A stretch of 37,272 nucleotides of DNA, from assembly GCA_030615565.1 (NCBI GenBank), contig JAUWZC010000001.1, positions 1 through 37,272 on the forward strand. The letters run 5' to 3'. This DNA is from Desulfobacteraceae bacterium (GTDB lineage: Bacteria; Desulfobacterota; DSM-4660; Desulfatiglandales; B25-G16). A program made the translations under genes and the position numbers. The notes beneath the pieces are model-generated. The model did not search any database and had not been told where the DNA came from. It worked only from the letters and a program-made list of their open reading frames with translations. Position 1 is the stretch's first letter; each line of letters opens with the position of its first letter. Shown in pieces: positions 25,609 to 31,558 of this stretch.

Positions 25609-26436
25609 TTGAAAATCACAGCTGCTGGACTTTCTGATGTTGGCCTTAAGAGGGAAAGTAACGAGGATTACCTTACGATAGACAATTCTACTGGATTATA
25701 TATAGTGGCTGATGGTATGGGAGGGCATCAGGCTGGAGAGGTTGCCAGCAGGGTTGCCGTACAGATAATCCAGAAAAACGTTAACAATTGGATAACTAAG
25801 AACAGTCCTATGGTTGACTTATTCGACTTTCCGGACATGACCCTGAGCCAAAGAGGTAATTATATATCAAGTAGCATAAAATTAGCTAACAGGGTTATTT
25901 ATGAAATGTCTCAAGAATATACAGAATACAAGGGCATGGGGACAACGATTGTAATCTTGGCAATAATGCCCTCTACTATAATTGCAGCTAACGTGGGCGA
26001 TAGCAGGATCTATCTTATAAGAGGAGATACAATGGAACCTCTTTCTAAGGAACATAGCATGGTAGCCGAACAGTTAGAGATGGGTCTGATATCTGAGGAA
26101 GAAGCAAAAATTTCTCCTTTAAGACATATACTTACGAGGAATCTGGGTTCAACAGGTATAGTTGATGCAGATGTTTTCGAAATTGAGCACATAAATAATG
26201 ACCGTTTTTTACTCTGCACTGATGGGCTGACAGATCTTGTATCAGACGATGAGATACTAAGCATTATCAAAAATGGAAATGACCCTGATTATATCTGTCA
26301 GCAACTCGTTTCTGAAGCTAATAAGAGGGGTGGTTATGATAATATCACTGTCTCTTTGATATGTTTAAATGAACAAAATGATGAAAAGCAGGGAATCATA
26401 AGAAGATTTGGAACCTTTTTAAAAAATAAAAAATGA
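25609..26436 (+). CDS. PP2C-family Ser/Thr protein phosphatase (second)
   Basis: 275 aa counterpart of the upstream kinase. Seen: RESNEDYL (E19, D20), ADGMGGHQAGE with D35, GMGTTIVIL, NVGDSRIYLIRG, CTDGLTDLVSD and GGYDNITVSL, so it should be active. Initiation is at TTG 25609, supported by AAGGAG just upstream and by exact alignment with the N-terminus of the first phosphatase, which has the same motif positions. It has a short basic tail (RRFGTFLKNKK) that the first copy lacks. Kinase and phosphatase are 35 nt apart, a standard on/off pair. Confidence 0.93.
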   Translation: MKITAAGLSDVGLKRESNEDYLTIDNSTGLYIVADGMGGHQAGEVASRVAVQIIQKNVNNWITKNSPMVDLFDFPDMTLSQRGNYISSSIKLANRVIYEMSQEYTEYKGMGTTIVILAIMPSTIIAANVGDSRIYLIRGDTMEPLSKEHSMVAEQLEMGLISEEEAKISPLRHILTRNLGSTGIVDADVFEIEHINNDRFLLCTDGLTDLVSDDEILSIIKNGNDPDYICQQLVSEANKRGGYDNITVSLICLNEQNDEKQGIIRRFGTFLKNKK

Positions 26437-26477
26437 GCTTATGTTTTTCTTATTAACCACAAAAAGGGGCATATGTT

Positions 26478-27200
26478 ATGGCACGGGTTATATTAGTATT
26501 TAATAAAAAAGTGATTAAAGAGTATCCTTTTGCCAAAGATAGCATGACCATCGGGCGGGATGAAGTAAATGATATTGTAATCGATAATCTGGCGGTATCC
26601 GGTCACCATGCTAGGATAGACAAAACCGGAGATACCTATATCCTTACCGACTTACAAAGTACAAACGGAACCTTTGTTAATGATAAGAAAATTACCTCTC
26701 ATAAATTGCTGCATAAGGATAAAGTAATTATTGGCAAACATCTCCTTTTCTTTGCTATGTCAAAGCAGGAACAAGCCAAAGCTAAAGATGGAGAGCTTGA
26801 TAAGACCATGATCCTTGACACAGCCAGGCAAAAGGAGCTATTAGAGAAACAGGCTGAAAAAAAGGCCATGGCTGTACCCGCTCAAAAAGGTAAACTTGGT
26901 ATCATAACCTTCATCGACGGTTCCGGTGAAGGCGAAATTCAACTGACGAAAAAACTAACCAAGATAGGCAAAGCTGAAACGTCGGAAATAAGGCTCGGTG
27001 GTGTGTTCATGCCTCCTACAGCAGCTACTATCAGTCGCAGACCAAATGGTTATGCTATTTCATCCACTGGTGGGAGAACAAAGGTAAAAGTAAATGATCA
27101 GGTGATAAAAGAAAGCCATTACCTGAAGGATTTTGATACAATTGAAATAGGATCATACAAATTCCAATTCTATAGCCAGGATAGTAAAGATGCAAAATAA
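26478..27200 (+). CDS. Double FHA domain protein
   Basis: 240 aa cytoplasmic adaptor. FHA-1 (residues 1-95) has the phosphothreonine-binding residues R27 (IGRDEVND), S41 and H44 (SGHHARI) and STNGTFVN. A charged linker contains LDKTMILD, with T110 a possible phosphorylation site. FHA-2 (about 138-238) keeps the fold pattern but has K165 where FHA-1 has arginine and lacks the SxxH motif, so it is probably not a pThr reader. It lies between the PP2C gene (41 nt) and the LysM-FecR gene (11-bp overlap), suggesting it is a substrate or reader of the kinase. Confidence 0.88.
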   Translation: MARVILVFNKKVIKEYPFAKDSMTIGRDEVNDIVIDNLAVSGHHARIDKTGDTYILTDLQSTNGTFVNDKKITSHKLLHKDKVIIGKHLLFFAMSKQEQAKAKDGELDKTMILDTARQKELLEKQAEKKAMAVPAQKGKLGIITFIDGSGEGEIQLTKKLTKIGKAETSEIRLGGVFMPPTAATISRRPNGYAISSTGGRTKVKVNDQVIKESHYLKDFDTIEIGSYKFQFYSQDSKDAK

Positions 27201-28164
27201 AATAAGTAGAAAAAATAGAGTAAAAATAAATATACTTTATTTAATTATTGCTATCCTTCTTTCTTCCCCTTTTTATTTAGAGGCATCTGAAAGGCAATCT
27301 ATCAAGGTTAAAGCAGATGACTCGATAAGTTTCCTTAGCTTCAAAATTTATGGCAGATTCCACCCTGAAATGCTTAAACAATTCTCAAAAATTAATCCCC
27401 ATGTTAAAGATTGGAATAATCTTACTGTAGGAACAGAAATAAAATTTCTAACCGAAAAAGAAATGAATAGCATTATTCCAGAGCAAAAAAAAGAAGTGAT
27501 AATTATAACCTTTTTGAAACATCCAGTAAAAATTAAAAAGGGTGCCAAAGGTCCTCATAAAAGAGCTCTATTAAATATGATCCTTGATTCAAAAGATTGT
27601 ATAGAGGTAAGAAGTGGTGGCAGCGTAGAATTAATGATGAGCTATGGAAGGGTCATCAGGCTAAATGAGGGCTCAACCTTAAAAATTGGTACCTTAAAGA
27701 GGGATGAGAAAAAAAAATCAGTTGTAGGAAAATTCAAACTCTTTCTTGGAAGGCTCTGGGGAAAGGTATTAAAGGCTCGATCTTATAGAAAAAAAGAGAT
27801 GTACGTGTCCACGCCAACACTCGTAGCTGGTGTCAGAGGGACAGCATATGACCTAAAATTAAAGCGTGACCAGTCCACAATCATCAAGGTTTTTGAAGGA
27901 GAGGTTGAAATATATAATCCTTTACAAAAAATGCCCGAATCCGGAGTTATTAAGGATTTTAAAAAACCACATAGGGTTAAAGGCCCCCACAGAATCACCG
28001 AAAAAGAATGGAATGAGATCCTTCTCAGGCAATACCAACAAGTAATTGTTACAAAAGAGGGCATTAGCGAACCTATTATATTCGACTACGAAAAGGAAAG
28101 GCAAACTGAATGGATAAAATGGAATGAAGAGAGGGATCTAAGATTAAGTGAAAGGGAGACCTAA
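27190..28164 (+). CDS. LysM-FecR periplasmic protein
   Basis: 324 aa. N-terminal signal peptide (ILYLIIAILLSSPFYLEA, cleavage near residue 32). A LysM-like peptidoglycan-binding domain follows (about 35-90: DDSISFLSFKIYG, ending LTVGTEIKFL). The FecR domain (about 110-245) has VSTPTLVAGVRGTAYDLKL and IIKVFEGEVEIYNP. The C-terminus is charged and of unknown role. It overlaps the FHA gene by 11 bp. Family knowledge places FecR domains in periplasmic signal relay. Here no TonB receptor or ECF sigma factor is present; the CHASE2 sensor three genes upstream is the likely partner (inference). Confidence 0.85.
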   Translation: MQNKISRKNRVKINILYLIIAILLSSPFYLEASERQSIKVKADDSISFLSFKIYGRFHPEMLKQFSKINPHVKDWNNLTVGTEIKFLTEKEMNSIIPEQKKEVIIITFLKHPVKIKKGAKGPHKRALLNMILDSKDCIEVRSGGSVELMMSYGRVIRLNEGSTLKIGTLKRDEKKKSVVGKFKLFLGRLWGKVLKARSYRKKEMYVSTPTLVAGVRGTAYDLKLKRDQSTIIKVFEGEVEIYNPLQKMPESGVIKDFKKPHRVKGPHRITEKEWNEILLRQYQQVIVTKEGISEPIIFDYEKERQTEWIKWNEERDLRLSERET

Positions 28165-28176
28165 TAAAGGCTAACT

Positions 28177-28422
28177 TTACTTCCCTGGCACACCTAAAGA
28201 TTTAAGTCTTTTATCTGTCATTTCCTTTAATCTTGTTTCTATCTGGTGTTCTGAAAAGGTCTTCTGACAGTGTGTGCATTGGTAGATTTCTTCTACGACC
28301 TCATCATATATAAGATTATCTGAAAAATTTACTCTTCGGAACTGGGTAGAAAAATTATAGATCTGAATAAAATTTTTATTCTTACATTTATCACACAAAA
28401 AATAATCCTTGATAGTATTCAT
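28177..28422 (-). CDS. Small zinc-ribbon protein
   Basis: About 81 aa with two CxxC pairs (LCDKCKN near the N-terminus, QCTHCQKTF in the middle) spaced by about 40 residues, a likely single zinc site, and a basic C-terminus (RLKEMTDKRLKSLG). No family could be named. ATG at 28422 is preferred to an in-frame TTG 12 nt upstream. It is convergent with the FecR gene, with only 12 nt between them. Confidence 0.6.
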   Translation of the reverse strand: MNTIKDYFLCDKCKNKNFIQIYNFSTQFRRVNFSDNLIYDEVVEEIYQCTHCQKTFSEHQIETRLKEMTDKRLKSLGVPGK

Positions 28423-28583
28423 TAGTGCCCCCAAAAAAGCATCTCTCTCTTGCGATCAGGTAAATTCTCTTACCCAATTTAGTCTACTTTGTCAAAGAAA
28501 ATATGGTTAATGGTCTTCTCTAATTGACAATTATAGAAAAAATTTATCTTTATTTGTGTTTATTGAATTAACTTTAGCTCACT

Positions 28584-28610
28584 TTGAAATTTAGGGATTA
28601 AAAATATAAT
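28584..28610 (+). promoter_or_regulatory. Possible promoter of the small coiled-coil membrane gene
   Basis: TTGAAA (28584-28589), 15-nt spacer, perfect TATAAT (28605-28610). The spacer is short. An alternative with a 17-nt spacer, TTGAAT (28618-28623) and TAAAAG (28641-28646), lies just downstream. Confidence 0.4.
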
Positions 28611-28697
28611 TATCTTCTTGAATGATGATTTTTCTTGTGTTAAAAGGAACAAAATTAACATCCTTTTAATAATAAGACAAAGGTTAAGGAGGGAAAA

Positions 28698-28964
28698 ATG
28701 GCGGCTTTAATTGGTGGCTTGGTATCTTTGGTTTTGGGGGTTATAGGAATTATTATCTTTTGGGGATATTTTGTTAAGGCCTTAGCAGCTGGAATACCTG
28801 CTCTACTTATCTTGGGTGGTGCCTTAGCCACATATCTTGGCATTGAAGAATGGAAAGATAAAAAAAGTGCCCAGAATTTCACCGAAGAACCTGATACAAG
28901 CAAGCTAAAGGAAGAGGTAGAAAGTCTGAAAAAAGAGGTAGAGGATCTTAAAAAAGAAGAATAA
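28698..28964 (+). CDS. Small membrane protein with coiled-coil tail
   Basis: 88 aa. Two hydrophobic helices (about 3-23 and 27-47: LVSLVLGVIGIIIFWGYF; AAGIPALLILGGALATYL), then a charged segment and a heptad-repeat tail LKEEVESLKKEVEDLKKEE. The strong AAGGAGG ribosome-binding site and own promoter candidates support a real, well-translated gene. The tail closely matches the end of the PAS receptor at 17963-19558. It may oligomerise, or pair with that receptor through the coiled coil. Confidence 0.82.
   Translation: MAALIGGLVSLVLGVIGIIIFWGYFVKALAAGIPALLILGGALATYLGIEEWKDKKSAQNFTEEPDTSKLKEEVESLKKEVEDLKKEE
28884..28958 (+). repeat. Shared coiled-coil tail module, copy 2
   Basis: Codons for the 25-residue tail matching 17966-18040 on the opposite strand (62 of 75 bases by hand alignment). 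The similarity includes third-codon positions, pointing to common descent rather than convergence on a coiled-coil composition. Confidence 0.9.
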
Positions 28965-29006
28965 TTTGATTCCTCATTTAAGATATATTGGAATCAGTTT
29001 AAATCT

Positions 29007-29426
29007 TCAACTCTTGAAAATCTCCAATTCATTAAAAAAGTAAGCAATCTCAAATGCAGCACTTTGGGGGCTATCTGATCCATGAACAACATTTTTTTCA
29101 ATATTTGTTGCATAATCATGTCTAATAGTGCCTTTAGCGGCCTCCTTATGGTTGGTAGCCCCCATTAATTTCCTATAGACATTAATAGCATCTTTACCCT
29201 CCAAGACCATGGCCACACACGGTCCGGAAGACATGAAATCAGTAACACTTTCATAAAATGGTTTGCCAGCATGTACTCTGTAAAAACCTTTAGCCTGCTC
29301 TTTTGTCATCCAGATCATTTTAACAGCTAGAATACTTAGGTCTTCTTTTTCTAATCGCCTGATTATCTCACCTATAAAACCTCTGGCCACACCATCTGGT
29401 TTAATTATAGCTAATGTCCTTTCCAT
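29007..29426 (-). CDS. ndk: Nucleoside diphosphate kinase
   Basis: 139 aa enzyme balancing nucleoside triphosphates by a ping-pong phosphohistidine mechanism. Seen: MERTLAIIKPDGVARG, GKPFYESVTDFMSSGP, and the active site NVVHGSDSP with H115. The ATG at 29426 is selected because it matches the family start and has GAGGA upstream; an in-frame extension of 13 residues to 29465 is not family-like. It stands alone, convergent with the small membrane protein gene. Confidence 0.97.
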   Translation of the reverse strand: MERTLAIIKPDGVARGFIGEIIRRLEKEDLSILAVKMIWMTKEQAKGFYRVHAGKPFYESVTDFMSSGPCVAMVLEGKDAINVYRKLMGATNHKEAAKGTIRHDYATNIEKNVVHGSDSPQSAAFEIAYFFNELEIFKS

Positions 29427-29472
29427 TCTAATATCCTCCTCACAATAATGTATGTCATTTGTCAATAGGCAT

Positions 29473-29541
29473 TTGTCACTGGATTAAAAAAAAATAGTCA
29501 GGGAATTCCATATTTTACAAATGACTAATGACCAGTGACGT
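29473..29541. repeat. Intergenic inverted repeat with GTCATTT-type heptamers
   Basis: GTCACTGG (about 29473-29480) is mirrored by CCAGTGAC (about 29533-29540), enclosing an A9 tract and an ACAAATGACTAATGAC segment. The flank at about 29455 carries GTCATTTGTCA, the same heptamer family as 13607-13634. No gene is seen in 29466-29731. Confidence 0.6.
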
Positions 29542-29633
29542 ACCTATAATTCAGCCTGACCCCACATATCTCATAAATAAAAGATCAGTCAAGCAAAAAG
29601 CTGTATACTGTCAGATACAATACTAAAATTGTC

Positions 29634-29663
29634 TTGCAGCATATTTGGGTACTGTGCTATAAA
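29634..29663 (+). promoter_or_regulatory. Possible extended -10 promoter of the ETF-QO gene
   Basis: TATAAA (29658-29663) preceded by TGC (29655-29657), an extended -10 form. The -35 at 18-nt spacing (TTGCAG, 29634-29639) is weak. It lies about 70 nt before the GTG start. Confidence 0.4.
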
Positions 29664-29731
29664 ATCATTTCCAAATTTGGGTTAGTAGAAAATCGCAGCA
29701 AATTCAACATATCAATAAGGAGGATTGAATA

Positions 29732-31435
29732 GTGGAAGAAGAAAGAGAAATTATGGAAGTAGACGTACTCTTTGTAGGTGGTGGTATTGCCAGTCTGAGT
29801 GGTGCCTTTCATCTCTCGAATCTCATAAAGGAACACAATAATAAGGTGGAGCAAGAAGGAAAAGGGGAAAGGTTTGATGAAATAATGATTGCACTGCTCG
29901 AAAAAGGTACCGATATAGGCTCCCATAGTATTTCTGGGGCTATTATGGATCCTGTTGCCCTCAAAGAGCTTATCCCTGACTTTCTGGAAAAAGGTGCACC
30001 ACTTGAAGGTGAGATTAAAAAAGAGGAGGTCTCCCTGTTAACCAAGAAAGGTCGAATTAAGTCTCCTATAACACCTCCTCCTCTCAATAACCATGGGAAT
30101 TATATTGTCTCACTTTCAAAGGTGACTAACTGGCTCGGTAATTTGGTCGAGGAAAATGGCGTTGATATCTTCCCTGGATTCGCAGGAACAGAGATACTCT
30201 ATGAAGGCAACAGAGTTATTGGAGTGAGGACAGGTGACAAAGGAATAGATCCAGATGGTAATAAGAAAGCAAACTTTGAACCAGGAATTGATTTACATGC
30301 CAAGGTCACTGTGTTTGGGGAAGGCACAAGAGGGAGCCTAACCAAGGGCCTTATAAAAAAATTGAACTTAGACAAAGGCAAAAGTCCACAGACCTATGTA
30401 GTTGGAGTAAAAGAGGTTTGGGAAATTCCAGAGGAAAGATTTGAGCCAGGACAAGTTTTCCATAGCATGGGTTACCCCCTTAAAACTAACACATATGGCG
30501 GAGGTTTCATCTACGGAATGAAAAATAACATGGTCTCAATTGGCCTTTTGACTGGACTGGACTGTGAAGACCCATTCCTGGATCCCCATCTTGAATTTCA
30601 AAAGTTCAAACTCCATCCTTTCGTTGCTGAGATATTAAAAGACAGCAAACTTGTCCAATATGGAGCAAAAACAGCTCCAGTTGGAGGATACTTTTCTATT
30701 CCAAAAATAGCATTTGATGGAGGAGTTATTATTGGAGATTCAGCCAGCCTATTTATCAGCCAAAAGATCAAAGGGATTCACATTGCTATGAAATCAGGTA
30801 TGCTTGCCGCTGAAACGATCTTGGAGGCACTTTTAAAAAATGATTTCTCTTCTGCCCAGCTTGAGCGATACCAAACATCCCTCTATAAAAGCTACATAGG
30901 CAAAGAACTTTACAAGATAAGGAATTTTCATCAAGCATTCCAGAGGGGTTTATGGATAGGCCTCATTAAAACTGGATTTCAATATATCTTGGGAGGTAGA
31001 ATTTTGAAGGGAAGGCTTCCTACAGAGCCCGATTTTGTCCATCAAAAAAAGATAATCGATTTCTATGGAACTACCCCCCCTACAGATGAACAAAAAGGGA
31101 TAATCAAATTCGATGGAAAGAAAACCTTTGATAAAGAATCTGATGTGTATTATTCAGGAACAATCCATGAAGAACAACAGCCGGCACACCTCAAGATACC
31201 TGATCTGAATATCTGCTATACTAAATGCAGAGAAGAATACCAGAACCCATGCCTTAGCTTTTGTCCTGCTAATGTCTATGAAATGGAAATTGATGAGGAG
31301 ACAGGTAAACCAAGGATGAAATTAAATTTTTCTAACTGCGTCCATTGTAAGACCTGCGATATAAAAGATCCCTATGAAAATATCACATGGGTAACACCTG
31401 AAGGCGGAGGAGGTCCAAAATACACTGTTATGTAG
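29732..31435 (+). CDS. Electron transfer flavoprotein:ubiquinone (menaquinone) oxidoreductase
   Basis: 567 aa membrane-associated flavoprotein that takes electrons from reduced ETF and passes them to the quinone pool. Seen: FAD-binding VGGGIASLSGAFHL, GSHSISGAIMDP, GDSASLFISQKIKGIHIAMKSGMLAA, and the C-terminal 4Fe-4S ligands C511 (FCPANVYE) and C536, C539, C542 (CVHCKTCD). Length is normal for ETF-QO. The GTG at 29732 is chosen because AAGGAGG sits 9-10 nt upstream. No etfAB or acyl-CoA dehydrogenase is adjacent, but the next genes handle acyl-CoA, suggesting oxidation of fatty or other carboxylic acids. Confidence 0.93.
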   Translation: MEEEREIMEVDVLFVGGGIASLSGAFHLSNLIKEHNNKVEQEGKGERFDEIMIALLEKGTDIGSHSISGAIMDPVALKELIPDFLEKGAPLEGEIKKEEVSLLTKKGRIKSPITPPPLNNHGNYIVSLSKVTNWLGNLVEENGVDIFPGFAGTEILYEGNRVIGVRTGDKGIDPDGNKKANFEPGIDLHAKVTVFGEGTRGSLTKGLIKKLNLDKGKSPQTYVVGVKEVWEIPEERFEPGQVFHSMGYPLKTNTYGGGFIYGMKNNMVSIGLLTGLDCEDPFLDPHLEFQKFKLHPFVAEILKDSKLVQYGAKTAPVGGYFSIPKIAFDGGVIIGDSASLFISQKIKGIHIAMKSGMLAAETILEALLKNDFSSAQLERYQTSLYKSYIGKELYKIRNFHQAFQRGLWIGLIKTGFQYILGGRILKGRLPTEPDFVHQKKIIDFYGTTPPTDEQKGIIKFDGKKTFDKESDVYYSGTIHEEQQPAHLKIPDLNICYTKCREEYQNPCLSFCPANVYEMEIDEETGKPRMKLNFSNCVHCKTCDIKDPYENITWVTPEGGGGPKYTVM

Positions 31436-31474
31436 AAACGTAACGGGACCTCAATAACAAACTCCGATTTTGCC

Positions 31475-31504
31475 TTGACACATCATTGTTTTCTTATCTA
31501 TAGT
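31475..31504 (+). promoter_or_regulatory. Predicted sigma-70 promoter of the FAD/Fe-S fusion gene
   Basis: Perfect TTGACA (31475-31480), 18-nt spacer, TATAGT (31499-31504, 5/6). Transcription would begin near 31511, about 48 nt before the ATG. Confidence 0.6.
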
Positions 31505-31509
31505 TACTT

Positions 31510-31530
31510 TATAGCTAAAAAGTAGCTATA
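31510..31530 (+). promoter_or_regulatory. Possible operator or attenuator hairpin
   Basis: Perfect 8-bp inverted repeat TATAGCTA-AAAAG-TAGCTATA, located exactly at the predicted transcription start and followed by T5. It could be a repressor site overlapping +1, or a weak AT-rich terminator-like hairpin in the leader. Confidence 0.45.
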
Positions 31531-31558
31531 TTTTTAACATAATTTGAGAGGTACAGTC

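Noticed and set aside
28177..28422. YgiT/MqsA-type antitoxin assignment for the small zinc-ribbon gene
   Set aside because: Two CxxC pairs are present, but the spacing and surrounding residues do not match, there is no HTH domain, and no toxin gene is adjacent.
28965..29006. Bidirectional terminator between the small membrane gene and ndk
   Set aside because: GATTCC and GGAATC form an inverted repeat, but the stem is only 6 bp with a long AT-rich loop and no clear T-run, so it was not called.
29657..29926. 89-codon minus-strand open frame upstream of and overlapping ETF-QO
   Set aside because: It overlaps the well-supported ETF-QO start and its promoter, and its translation has no family features.
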